DNA of 11,225 nt from DATKWS01 sp035529435 (lineage in GTDB: Bacteria; Krumholzibacteriota; Krumholzibacteriia; Krumholzibacteriales; Krumholzibacteriaceae): the NCBI GenBank assembly GCA_035529435.1, contig DATKWS010000244.1, forward strand, positions 1-11,225. The letters are read 5' to 3'. This document shows positions 1-7,373 of this stretch, piece after piece. Numbering within the stretch: position 1 is the stretch's first letter; each line of letters starts with the position of its first letter. The notes under the pieces were generated by a model. It saw nothing but the letters and a program-made list of their open reading frames with translations, searched no databases and was not told where the DNA came from. Both the position numbers and the translations under genes were made by a program.

Positions 1-949
1 TCATCTTCTCGAGCATGTGCCCCAGGTACTGCTTTTCATGGGTGGTCAATTCCCGATCTTTCGGAATGCTGACCGAAGCGATTTTATCAGGGTGGAAATC
101 GTACCCGACCAGCAGCAATGAGACCCCACCCGCTCCCGTCATTGCGGCGAGGGCCTCGACATTCCGCCGGTAGACCTCCAGCACCCGCTCCGTCCGCACG
201 TTCTCCATGAATTCGCCGACCGTTTCCGGCCGGCCCAACTTCTCCGCATACGCACCATCGTGGCGGGACCGCCAGTCCCAGTTGTTGTTTCTGAATGAAT
301 GGACGCCGATAAGCTCCATCGTCAGTGCATAGAGAATGGAAATGCGGCTGAGGGCCCGGTGCAGCTCCGGGGGAGTATTATAATAGGGAGGCTGCATTAA
401 TCGCGTCATATCCTGCGGCGTGTACAGACGGTTGCCCGAAACGAAAAGATCGTTCCGCGCACTGTAGAAAATGATGAGATCAGGCTCCCACGGCCTGACA
501 CGGAGATGATAGTTGATCAGGGACTCGGTGGAGGTGTAGGCGCCGACCCCCGCATTGATGTAGTCCGTATCGAGACCCCTGTCCCGGAGATACTCGTTCA
601 CGAGGTGGGGATACGTTTTGTCGATGGGACCGCTGTCGAAGGTGGTCGAGCCGCCGATAAATGCAATTCTCCTTTTTCCCGCAGGTTTCCCGAACGGTAT
701 CTCGGGCGAATGAAATCCATGGATACTGATATCGGGAGAGCGCCGGTTCGGGATGAACCGCACGAATGAAGCCGCTTCGTTGTACGCGGTCATGACGCCC
801 TGCTGATGCCATACCAGAATGAGCGTTCTGAGATTGCTGTCGGGGAAAAGGAACATCCCCGCACGCACGGCGACTTCCAGCACGACGATGATCAGCACGA
901 TCATGATTGCGATGAATATCGATAGTTTCGTTTTTGCCGGTCGTGGCAT
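1..949 (-). CDS. Membrane-anchored SGNH/GDSL hydrolase, 3' end cut by window edge
   Basis: An open frame of 316 codons starts at ATG 949 and runs off the left edge without a stop. The start follows a GGAG at 960-963 with a 10-nt spacer; the ATG at 957 is in another frame and stops early. Residues 9-28 form one hydrophobic segment after a basic N-terminus, so the protein is probably anchored in the inner membrane with its catalytic domain outside. SGNH block I is seen as IAFIGGSTTFD (residues 95-105, nucleophile Ser101), block II as NAGVGAYTS (132-140, Gly), and block III as SARNDLF (163-169, oxyanion Asn166). Block III usually has Gly where this protein has Ala164. Block V (DxxH) should lie beyond the edge and cannot be checked. 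The family contains esterases, acetylhydrolases and acyltransferases acting on lipids or polysaccharides; the substrate here is unknown. The family call is firm, the function is not. Confidence 0.85.
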   Translation of the reverse strand, partial: MPRPAKTKLSIFIAIMIVLIIVVLEVAVRAGMFLFPDSNLRTLILVWHQQGVMTAYNEAASFVRFIPNRRSPDISIHGFHSPEIPFGKPAGKRRIAFIGGSTTFDSGPIDKTYPHLVNEYLRDRGLDTDYINAGVGAYTSTESLINYHLRVRPWEPDLIIFYSARNDLFVSGNRLYTPQDMTRLMQPPYYNTPPELHRALSRISILYALTMELIGVHSFRNNNWDWRSRHDGAYAEKLGRPETVGEFMENVRTERVLEVYRRNVEALAAMTGAGGVSLLLVGYDFHPDKIASVSIPKDRELTTHEKQYLGHMLEKM

Positions 950-1015
950 TTCCCCATGGCTCCGTATATGATTACCGCTGCCGGCCGCCACGTAACAATG
1001 TCCTTCGAGCTCTTG

Positions 1016-1045
1016 AACCTATCAGCAAAGTTGCGGGGGAGTCAA
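1016..1045 (-). promoter_or_regulatory. Sigma-70-like promoter of the SGNH hydrolase gene
   Basis: On the minus strand TTGACT (1045-1040, five of six consensus bases) is followed after 18 nt by TAGGTT (1021-1016, matching the key A2 and T6 of the -10). Transcription would begin near 1009, leaving a leader of about 60 nt before the start at 949. It lies downstream of the hairpin that closes the previous gene, which fits separate transcription. The -10 is weak, so this is a candidate only. Confidence 0.4.
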
Positions 1046-1110
1046 GTCGGTAGAAGTCCCATGAAGCTGAAGCACCACGAGATTGAAATGCCACGGAGCT
1101 GAGGATGGCG

Positions 1111-1142
1111 ATTCCCCGCCCCGGTAATCCGGGACGGGGAAT
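1111..1142 (-). terminator. 14-bp hairpin after the TPR lipoprotein gene
   Basis: The arms 1111-1124 and 1129-1142 pair over 14 bp around a 4-nt loop, 36 nt past the stop of the TPR gene. The one non-Watson-Crick position is C-A if read from the plus strand but a G-U wobble in minus-strand RNA, which supports the minus orientation. No U tract follows, so it may stabilise the 3' end or need a factor rather than act as a classical intrinsic terminator. Confidence 0.55.
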
Positions 1143-1178
1143 TCACCTGTTCTCAACACGTATCCTCACCGATCGGGA

Positions 1179-2300
1179 TCAGAACCGCCGTTCCCGGTCG
1201 CCCCCGGTCGAATCGGCCGCACCTCCCGTTACCTTGCCGACCATGATGGAATCCTGTTCCGCCGTGCCAAGATCTGATTCCATCGGCGCGGGCTCGATCG
1301 ATTCACTCGGCGTACCGCCGGCAGAGGCGATGCTCCAGCCCTCGATCTCCTCGACGAATTTCCGTGCGCTGGCGGTGAGGTCCACCGGCCCCACGCCGGG
1401 ATCCTCTTTCACCTCTTCGATGCGGACCATATTTGCATAGGCCTTCGCATACGTCTCGTCGATCCCGACCGCCGCGGTGTAGGCCTCCCCGGCGGCCCGG
1501 ATGTGACCGGCGTGCTCGAGGGCCATGCCGAGATTGTTCCGGAAGATCGCGATATCGTCCCCGAGCTCCACGGCACGCGCCAGCGGTGGGAGGGCCTCGT
1601 CGTACCGGCCCGCCTCGATCAGTATCAGACCCATGTTGTTCATCGACCACGCATCGTTGTTGTCGATACGGATCGCCTGGCGGTAGGCGCTGAGGGCCTC
1701 GTCCGTCCGCCCGAGCTGGTGGTGGACACGGCCTTTCAGACGGTGCGCGACATCGAGACCGGGATCGATCACGAGTGCCGAGTCGATTGCGGCCAGCGCC
1801 TCCTCCGGCCTGCCGTCATCGAGCAGAACGCGGCCGAGGTTGATCCAGCTCTTCACATGACGCGGATCGAGTTCCAGCGCCTGCTCCAATGCCTCCTCGG
1901 CGGCCGCATACTCCCCCGCCTTCCATGCGGAAAGGCCGAGCATGTAGTAGCCCCACGGGTTCTCGCTTTTCTGCCCGGTATACCGTGTGAAGAGGTCGAT
2001 CGCCTCGTCGTACCGCCTGGCGTGATAGGCGTCCTCGGCTTCGTCATACGTAACCGCCTTCGGTGGAGCCGGTCCGACGGCGGGCACCTCCGCCGGAACG
2101 ACCGATGCGGGACTTGCTTCACTTTCCGCGGCTGGCACCTGCGCCACGGTCGGCGCGGGCCCCGTCTCTTTCCGCACACGGCCCAGGTATTTCCCGGCCT
2201 CTTTTTCATTGTCGGTACCGCAGCCGGCTACGATCATCGACAGCGACAGCGCCACGATCAAGACCGCGAGCGCCGCTCTGGATTTGAGATTGGACATCAT
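1179..2300 (-). CDS. TPR-repeat lipoprotein
   Basis: A 373-residue exported lipoprotein. The start is placed at ATG 2300 because AAAGGAGG lies at 2314-2307, 6 nt upstream; the adjacent ATG 2297 is equally plausible. The frame stays open to 2357 but that extension only adds residues before the signal. Residues 7-27 form a lipoprotein signal ending in VAGC, with Cys27 as the lipidated residue. A Pro/Ala/Val-rich linker (about 47-80) leads into about six consecutive TPR units (about 81-285) with the usual W/Y, LG/G-Y and A-P spacing, for example YMLGLSAWKAGEYAAAEEAL. The last ~65 residues are low-complexity and probably disordered. TPR lipoproteins act as scaffolds for envelope assemblies or secretion and polysaccharide machines; no partner is visible here. 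Its upstream DNA carries a sigma-54 promoter and activator dyads, so it is the likely direct target of the response regulator encoded just beyond. Confidence 0.9.
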   Translation of the reverse strand: MMSNLKSRAALAVLIVALSLSMIVAGCGTDNEKEAGKYLGRVRKETGPAPTVAQVPAAESEASPASVVPAEVPAVGPAPPKAVTYDEAEDAYHARRYDEAIDLFTRYTGQKSENPWGYYMLGLSAWKAGEYAAAEEALEQALELDPRHVKSWINLGRVLLDDGRPEEALAAIDSALVIDPGLDVAHRLKGRVHHQLGRTDEALSAYRQAIRIDNNDAWSMNNMGLILIEAGRYDEALPPLARAVELGDDIAIFRNNLGMALEHAGHIRAAGEAYTAAVGIDETYAKAYANMVRIEEVKEDPGVGPVDLTASARKFVEEIEGWSIASAGGTPSESIEPAPMESDLGTAEQDSIMVGKVTGGAADSTGGDRERRF

Positions 2301-2370
2301 GTCGGGCCTCCTTTCGGGTTTGAGCCCTGCCGGGCTCTGTCCACTCGTCCGTCTCACGCATCACACAAAT

Positions 2371-2386
2371 GGCAAGCATGGGGCCA
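2371..2386 (-). promoter_or_regulatory. Sigma-54 (-24/-12) promoter of the TPR lipoprotein gene
   Basis: Read on the minus strand this is TGGCCCCATGCTTGCC. It has GG and GC separated by exactly 10 nt and matches TGGC and TTGC of the known consensus TGGCAC-N5-TTGCW. Transcription would start near 2360, giving a leader of about 60 nt with the strong ribosome site at 2314-2307. A sigma-54 activator gene and paired dyads lie just upstream, which raises confidence well above that of an isolated motif match. Confidence 0.75.
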
Positions 2387-2480
2387 GACAGCGTGTGTGA
2401 AATTTGCTATCGCTTAACAATTTATATTGTAATGAGTTAAACAATCATGGGGCCGGGCGGGCGGGCTATCAAGCATGGGG
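2373..2480 (+). repeat. Three direct copies of an 11-bp repeat, CAAKCATGGGG
   Basis: CAAGCATGGGG occurs at 2373-2383 and 2470-2480, and CAATCATGGGG at 2442-2452. The first copy is the sigma-54 promoter itself read from the other strand. The second keeps the -24 GG on the minus strand but has GT instead of GC at -12, and the third keeps the TTG of the -12 but has lost the -24 GG. Between copies one and two lies an AT-rich stretch (about 2398-2445) containing ACAAT-TTAT-ATTGT, which could act as a bend between promoter and activator sites. Confidence 0.6.
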
Positions 2481-2483
2481 TTT

Positions 2484-2533
2484 GTGTTCGAATGGACACA
2501 TGTTCGCAGGCGCGAATGTGTCCCTCTGGACAC
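2484..2533. promoter_or_regulatory. Paired activator-binding dyads (upstream activating sequences)
   Basis: Two 16-bp dyads of the same design: GTGTTC-GAAT-GGACAC at 2484-2499 and GTGTCC-CTCT-GGACAC at 2518-2533, with centres 34 bp apart, close to three helical turns. They lie about 131 and 165 bp upstream of the predicted sigma-54 start near 2360, a usual place for enhancer sites of NtrC-family activators. The facing half-sites also form a perfect 8-bp inverted repeat (2494-2501 with 2516-2523). The array begins 22 bp past the stop codon of the response regulator gene. Binding by that regulator is inferred. Confidence 0.7.
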
Positions 2534-2555
2534 GTGATATCGGGGCGGCGGCGCC

Positions 2556-3926
2556 CTATTTCCGTTTCAGATTGTGGCGGCGCATGATCTTGAGGAGGCT
2601 GGCGTGGTCGGCGAGACCGAGCTCAGCCGCCGTGTTGGTGATCTGCCAATTGTTCCGCTCGAGGGCGGCGACGACGATCCGCCGCTCGGCCTCAGTTTTC
2701 AGCTCCAGAAATGTACGGGATTTCGGATCCTTACTAATGCTCGTGCTCCTGGATTCTGCCCCCTCCCGTACCTCGGCGGGTACCTGGTCGATACCGATCA
2801 CGCCGGTATCGGCGGCGATGATCATCCGTTCGATGATATTCCTCAGCTCGCGGACATTGTTGCGCTTCCATTCGTACGCCATGAGGAGCTCCAGCGCTTC
2901 GGGGGCGATCGTTTTCCGGCGAATGCCGAGCCGTGCGCAGGTGGAGGCGAGGAAGTGCCCTACCAGCTCGGGGATATCGGAGCGGCGATCCATGAGCGGC
3001 GGCACGTGAAGGATATGGACATTCAGCCTGAACAGCAGATCCTGCCTGAACCGCTTGGCTTCTACCTCCGATTCGAGATCGCGGTTCGTGGCGGCGACGA
3101 CCCGGGCATGCACCTCGATGGCGCGCTCGCCGCCGAGGCGCGTTACCCGGCGCTCCTCGATCACGCGGAGCAGCTTCGCCTGCGCCGGCGGGGGCAGCTC
3201 GCCGATCTCGTCGAGAAACAGCGTCCCGCCCGCGGCCAGCTCGAAGGCCCCCCGGTGCATGCGATTCGCCCCGGTGAATGCGCCCCGCTCGTGCCCGAAC
3301 AGCTCGCTCTCGATCAGGTTCTCGGGGAGCGCCGCGCAGTTGATCGCGACGAACGGCCCGTTCGGATCGGCGCCGAGACGGTGCAGCTCCCGGGCGACGA
3401 GCTCCTTGCCCGTGCCGCTCTCACCGGTGATCAGGACGGGGCTGGGAATCCGCGCCACGCGCGCGATCCGCTCCTTCAATTCCTGCATCGCACGGCTCGA
3501 ACCGATGAGGGGTGTCCCGGTCCCGAGGTCCCGCCTGAGTGTTTCGACCTCGGCCGCGAGGCGCACGCGCTCGAGGGCGTTCTCCACCTCGCGCGCCACA
3601 CGCTCCATCGATTCCGCCTTGTCGATAAAGCTGTACGCGCCGAGCTGAACCGCCTTGACGCACCGGTCGTAGTTCCCCGTCCCCGTGTAGACGATGACGG
3701 GGATCGGTACGTTCTGCTTCCTGAGCGTGCGCAGCACATCGAAGCCGTCGACGCCGGGCATCTCGAGATCGAGGATCATGCAGTCCACCGCCTCCGTCGC
3801 GATGATCTCGAGCGCCTCGGCACCCCCCGCCGCGACGAGCGTCTCGTAACCGCCGACACGCTTGAGGTCGTAGGCGTACTGCTCCGCCAGCGCCTGCACG
3901 TCATCCACTATCAAGACAACGTTCAC
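2556..3926 (-). CDS. NtrX/NtrC-family sigma-54-dependent response regulator
   Basis: A 456-residue regulator that activates sigma-54 RNA polymerase. The start is GTG 3926, overlapping the kinase stop by 4 nt (GTGA), with GGAAGGGG at 3941-3934 and a 7-nt spacer. The frame is open to 4376, but that part merely overlaps the kinase. The receiver domain (1-120) has acidic Asp8/Asp9, phosphoacceptor Asp53 in LDLEMPGVDG, Thr81 and Lys103; the usual Pro after the Lys is Ala. The AAA+ domain (about 139-375) has Walker A GESGTGKE (168-175), an intact GAFTGA loop (215-220), and Walker B with Asp239-Glu240 in LFLDEIGEL. The C-terminus (about 412-456) is a Fis-type helix-turn-helix, ITNTAAELGLADHASLLKIM. 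All parts needed for sigma-54 activation are present. It is the second half of a two-component pair; the likely target is the dyad pair just past its 3' end. Confidence 0.93.
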   Translation of the reverse strand: MNVVLIVDDVQALAEQYAYDLKRVGGYETLVAAGGAEALEIIATEAVDCMILDLEMPGVDGFDVLRTLRKQNVPIPVIVYTGTGNYDRCVKAVQLGAYSFIDKAESMERVAREVENALERVRLAAEVETLRRDLGTGTPLIGSSRAMQELKERIARVARIPSPVLITGESGTGKELVARELHRLGADPNGPFVAINCAALPENLIESELFGHERGAFTGANRMHRGAFELAAGGTLFLDEIGELPPPAQAKLLRVIEERRVTRLGGERAIEVHARVVAATNRDLESEVEAKRFRQDLLFRLNVHILHVPPLMDRRSDIPELVGHFLASTCARLGIRRKTIAPEALELLMAYEWKRNNVRELRNIIERMIIAADTGVIGIDQVPAEVREGAESRSTSISKDPKSRTFLELKTEAERRIVVAALERNNWQITNTAAELGLADHASLLKIMRRHNLKRK

Positions 3927-5644
3927 GAACGGTCCCCTTCCACAGCGGGCAGATCGATAATGAAACGGCTCCCGGCCCCCTCTTCGCTCTCCATATGTAT
4001 CGTTCCGCCGAGATCCATGACGAGCCTCCGCACGATCGAGAGCCCCAGCCCGGTGCCGCCCTCCTTCGTCGTGTAGAAATCGTCGAAGACGCGGGCGATC
4101 TGCCCGTCGCTCATGCCGATGCCCGTGTCGGCCACGGTGATCCGCACGCGCGCACCTTCTCCCCCGCCGGACAGGCACTCCGTCGAAACGGTGACGCTCC
4201 CCGGGCGCGCCGCGAGGGCATCGATGGCGTTGCCCACGAGGTTCTCGAGCACACGCCTCAGCGAGACCGGATCCCCGAGAACGGCAACATCCCCGCCGAG
4301 GTTCATCCTGAGATCCGCGTGTTCCGGTCCCCGCAGGTTCGTCACGACCCGCCGTACGATTTCGTTGACATTGCACGGCCGGCGCTCGCTCCGAGGATAC
4401 AACCGCGCATAGTTCGATGCAAGATTCTCCAGGTATGAAATGCTGGAATCGAACGTGCCCTGCCGCTCACGGAACACCTCCGGCAGCCGCGCCGGTTCGT
4501 CCCGGAGAAGCTGCACGAGGTGGCGGAATACATTGCGGATTGGCGTGAGGCCGTTCTTGATATCGTGATTCACCTGCCGCGCAAGCTCTCCCACCGTCGC
4601 GCGGCGCTCGGCGTCCTTGATCCGGACCGCGCTCTGACGCAGCCGCTCCGTCATGGCGCCGAGGAGGCGGGAGAGGGCGCCGACCTCGTCCCGGCGGTCC
4701 GTCTCGAAATCGATGTCGAGCCGGTCGAGGTCGATGCGCGCGGTCTTCCCGGCCAGCTCGACGAGCGGCCGGCTGATCCGCGAAGCGAGCCAGATCACGA
4801 GCACTATGGCGAGAACGGCCGCGGCGGCGACCGCAACGAGAAACCACCGGTCGATGCCGCCGCGGAGCGCCTCCAGCTCGGAGAGACTGTGTACCACGCG
4901 AAACCGCGCCTCTGCGATCTTCCCGCGCTCCACGTCGATAAACGGAACGGGCAGCTCCCGCACGATCGCATGGTCCCCGGCGCGAGCGCCCGGTGCATCG
5001 GAACCGGATCGTTCCACGGCGGGATCCAGCACGCCGCCGGGAAAGGCAAGTGACACCGCCATTTCGCCCCCGCGTGCCAGGCGGGCGAGAAAGCGCCGCT
5101 CCACCCTGACGCCGGCGACGATCGTGAAACGCCGGCCCGCCATCTGGAACGAATCGACGCGCGCCAGGGCGAGAAACGGCGCATCCGGCGCCCGCGCCCG
5201 CATCAGCGCCGTCCCGCCGGGCGCCCGGGCGAGGAGCGCCGGCAGGGCCGGTTCCAGCCGGTCGTATTCATTGCGGAAGTGTCCCGAGCTGATGATGCGC
5301 CCCGTTTCATCCTGAATCTGGAGCATCGAGAGTCCCGAGAGCCGCATCGCATTTCCCGCGTAATCGAGCAGGTAGCGGCGCTCCTCCGGGACGCGATCAA
5401 CGGCGGCCCGGCGGAACCGGTTGTCGTCGACGGCGACCGCGCGCAGAACGCCGAGCGACGCCGCGACCGCGCCACTCTCCTCGTCCAGGTCATTCTCGAT
5501 GACGCCTATCAATGCATCGACGCGGCGCTCGTACTGCGCCGTGAGGCGATCCGCCATCTCATTACGGATGAGAAGCGAAAGTGCGATCATCGGGAGGAGA
5601 ACGGCCAGCAGGAAGAATGTGACGAGCCGCGCGCGGAAGTTCAT
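3923..5644 (-). CDS. NtrY-like membrane-bound sensor histidine kinase
   Basis: A 573-residue sensor kinase that should phosphorylate the response regulator overlapping its 3' end. Start ATG 5644 follows GGGGAGG (5660-5654) with a 9-nt spacer; that site lies across the last codons of the upstream gene. Order: transmembrane helix (about 7-26), a large extracytoplasmic sensing region (about 27-266), second transmembrane helix (about 267-288), HAMP linker (about 289-345), phosphoacceptor region with His360 in VNHDIKNGLTPI, and an ATPase domain with N box ENLVGNAIDA (467-476), G1 box DTGIGM (506-511), F box FDDFYTTK (520-527) and G2 box GTGLGLSIV (530-538). The H-box ending in LTPI is typical of NtrY-type kinases. 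The ligand is unknown. The gene begins 6 nt after a solute-binding lipoprotein gene, which suggests that lipoprotein supplies the signal. Confidence 0.93.
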   Translation of the reverse strand: MNFRARLVTFFLLAVLLPMIALSLLIRNEMADRLTAQYERRVDALIGVIENDLDEESGAVAASLGVLRAVAVDDNRFRRAAVDRVPEERRYLLDYAGNAMRLSGLSMLQIQDETGRIISSGHFRNEYDRLEPALPALLARAPGGTALMRARAPDAPFLALARVDSFQMAGRRFTIVAGVRVERRFLARLARGGEMAVSLAFPGGVLDPAVERSGSDAPGARAGDHAIVRELPVPFIDVERGKIAEARFRVVHSLSELEALRGGIDRWFLVAVAAAAVLAIVLVIWLASRISRPLVELAGKTARIDLDRLDIDFETDRRDEVGALSRLLGAMTERLRQSAVRIKDAERRATVGELARQVNHDIKNGLTPIRNVFRHLVQLLRDEPARLPEVFRERQGTFDSSISYLENLASNYARLYPRSERRPCNVNEIVRRVVTNLRGPEHADLRMNLGGDVAVLGDPVSLRRVLENLVGNAIDALAARPGSVTVSTECLSGGGEGARVRITVADTGIGMSDGQIARVFDDFYTTKEGGTGLGLSIVRRLVMDLGGTIHMESEEGAGSRFIIDLPAVEGDRS

Positions 5645-5650
5645 GCCGCG

Positions 5651-7171
5651 TTACCTCCCCCCTGCCGTCCCGTTTATAACGAGAACATCACCGGACCAAT
5701 CGACGAGCAATCCGATCGTTCCCTTTCGAACGATCACGTGCGGACGCGTTTCGACGAGCGGAATGAATGCATCGGAGAGATCGCTCCCGGAGGCCGGCAC
5801 CCACCGCGCCCGTTTCATCAGTGAGCGCGCTGCATCACACGGATTCGGCGGCCGCCGCGGCACCGACACGACGTAGGCGAAATCGCCGCCATCCAGAAGG
5901 CTCTCGCCGAGCGCCCGCTCCGATACGCCCTCCGCCCGCAGGCCCGACTCCCCGCCGTGCAAACCGGGGAGCGCGGAGAAGAGTGCCGCTGCATCCGCGG
6001 AGGCGTCCGTTCTCGCCGCCGCGAGTGCAACGATCCGCTCTGCGAGACCGCGGGCGACGGTATCGGTCAGATCAAAAAGAATGCGGCGTTCGGCATCCGG
6101 GGGATACGCATCGTTCAGTACACGCGGCCGCCACGGAACGGCCGGTGAGACCTCCCCGCAGTCCCCGAGATCGTTCCACCAGTACGGCGGCTCGCAGCCG
6201 CGTGCGTCACCCCGCACCGCATCGCGCGCCAATTCGTTCGAGAGTGCCGGGGGGATCGTCGCCGGCGCGCCGCCCGATGCGCGCCCCGAGACCCGCGAGG
6301 GCGCACAGAGGATATACGCCCTGTCGTACGGCAGCGGTACGGCATCGAATTGCGGCTGCCCCGCCGCGTACTCGATGACGGCCTGATCGGCCGTGACCAG
6401 CAGGTCGATCCCTCCCTCGAGCAGGTCGCGCGCATCCGCGGCGGAGGTCGTAACGAACCGTATGATCGGTCCCCCGCCGCCGAAGGCCGGGTGCGCCGCG
6501 ATCGTGCGCCAGGGCTTCCACGGCGCGTCCCGCTCCGATGAAACGATCCGGTACGGTCCCGAGCCGTGGGGCCAGCGTGAATCCCACGTCGATTTCGCCA
6601 CGGCAAATGCCGGTGCCGCGAGCGCACGGGGAACCTCCCGGTGCGGGCGCGCGAAGTAGACGCGCAGAACCCGTTGATCCGCGGCGACGGCCGAGTCGAT
6701 CCCGGCGCTCGGCGCCATCGAACCGATACCTGCGCCGGAACCCCGCGTCATCTGATCGAGTGCCGTGTACCGCCAGCTTTCCACGACATCGCGTGCCGTC
6801 ACGGGAGTGCCGTCCCAGAAGCGCGCATCGTCACGCAGCTCGAACATCCAGCGCCGCCCGCCGTCGCCCCGTTCCCACGATTCGGCGAGTGCGGGCCGCA
6901 CTACCCCCAGACAGTCAACGGTGATGAGCGTCTCGTACAACTGCCGGAACAGCAGCCGCTCGGCGTCATTCGTCGCCGCCGGTGCGTGCTCGGGCCGGGG
7001 TGCATCGAACATCGCTACCCGCACCGTATCCACGCGCTCGGCCGGTGGCGACACAATCCCGCATGCCGGCGGGAGCAGCTCATCGTGACGCACCGCCTGC
7101 CGCCCCCCGCAGCCAACGAGGGCGGCAAGCACGGTCACACCGACCATGTGTATGAAAATCGATTTGTGCAT
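5651..7171 (-). CDS. Family-5 (OppA/DppA-like) solute-binding lipoprotein
   Basis: A 506-residue lipoprotein of the SBP_bac_5 fold, whose members bind peptides, nickel or other solutes for ABC importers. Start ATG 7171 gives a compact signal MHKSIFIHMVGVTVLAALVGC with lipidated Cys21 (lipobox LVGC); the open frame reaches 7258 but would add 29 residues before the signal. The ribosome site is poor (AGGA very close to the ATG, AGGGG at about -13), so the start is chosen on the signal sequence. Family features are seen in the first third: RLLFRQLYETLITVD, then RPALAESWE, then WMFELRDDARFWDGTPVTARDV. The second half is less typical and has several Cys. No permease or ATPase gene lies beside it; the next genes are a sensor kinase and its regulator, 6 nt away. 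A signalling role is therefore likely, though a transporter could be encoded elsewhere. Confidence 0.85.
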   Translation of the reverse strand: MHKSIFIHMVGVTVLAALVGCGGRQAVRHDELLPPACGIVSPPAERVDTVRVAMFDAPRPEHAPAATNDAERLLFRQLYETLITVDCLGVVRPALAESWERGDGGRRWMFELRDDARFWDGTPVTARDVVESWRYTALDQMTRGSGAGIGSMAPSAGIDSAVAADQRVLRVYFARPHREVPRALAAPAFAVAKSTWDSRWPHGSGPYRIVSSERDAPWKPWRTIAAHPAFGGGGPIIRFVTTSAADARDLLEGGIDLLVTADQAVIEYAAGQPQFDAVPLPYDRAYILCAPSRVSGRASGGAPATIPPALSNELARDAVRGDARGCEPPYWWNDLGDCGEVSPAVPWRPRVLNDAYPPDAERRILFDLTDTVARGLAERIVALAAARTDASADAAALFSALPGLHGGESGLRAEGVSERALGESLLDGGDFAYVVSVPRRPPNPCDAARSLMKRARWVPASGSDLSDAFIPLVETRPHVIVRKGTIGLLVDWSGDVLVINGTAGGR

Positions 7172-7240
7172 GTTCCTACGCACGCCCCTGCCAGCTCCAT
7201 TATCCAACGGCAGCACCGACGGCAGCATCATTCTACGCGA

Positions 7241-7281
7241 TGTCGGGCGATTTATCATCGATATTCTGAAATCGCCCGGCA
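7241..7281. other. 13-bp inverted repeat in the leader of the sensor operon
   Basis: Arms 7241-7253 (TGTCGGGCGATTT) and 7269-7281 (AAATCGCCCGGCA) pair over 13 bp around a 15-nt loop, with one G-U wobble in plus-strand RNA or one A-C mismatch in minus-strand RNA. It sits between the predicted minus-strand promoter and the start of the solute-binding lipoprotein gene. No U tract follows on either strand. It may be a leader hairpin affecting expression or a protein-binding site; neither is shown. Confidence 0.45.
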
Positions 7282-7323
7282 GGACCGGGGCGAACGCGCG
7301 GGACCGGTCGTGTTATCCCTCCG

Positions 7324-7332
7324 ATTTTATCA
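7324..7332 (-). promoter_or_regulatory. Extended -10 promoter candidate for the sensor operon
   Basis: Minus-strand TGATAAAAT combines the TGN extension with TAAAAT (five of six -10 bases). No good -35 is seen at 16-18 nt. Transcription would start near 7317, leaving a leader of about 146 nt that contains the 7241-7281 inverted repeat. Confidence 0.4.
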
Positions 7333-7357
7333 CTGCAACCTGATCGCGAATGATTCG

Positions 7358-7373
7358 TACCATGTGGTATGAT
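7358..7373 (+). promoter_or_regulatory. Extended -10 promoter with overlapping dyad, upstream of the DUF5916 gene
   Basis: TGGTATGAT (7365-7373) is an extended -10 with five of six hexamer bases. It overlaps the perfect dyad TACCA-TG-TGGTA (7358-7369), so a regulator bound there would block the polymerase. Transcription would begin near 7380, 87 nt before the start codon. The -35 is weak. The opposing promoter candidate lies about 40 bp away, making this a divergent control region. Confidence 0.4.

Noticed and set aside
950..1110. Possible small gene or RNA between the SGNH and TPR genes
   Set aside because: No frame with a ribosome site and no structured RNA was seen; the stretch holds only the promoter candidate.
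2574..4076. 500-codon plus-strand open frame
   Set aside because: It lies fully antisense to the response regulator and kinase genes, whose catalytic motifs are all intact. In GC-rich DNA such long shadow frames are common, and its translation shows no recognisable domain.
3927..4376. N-terminal extension of the response regulator to 4376
   Set aside because: This part overlaps the kinase ATPase domain in another frame and encodes no domain. GTG 3926 has a ribosome site, the 4-nt overlap and the normal start of a receiver domain.
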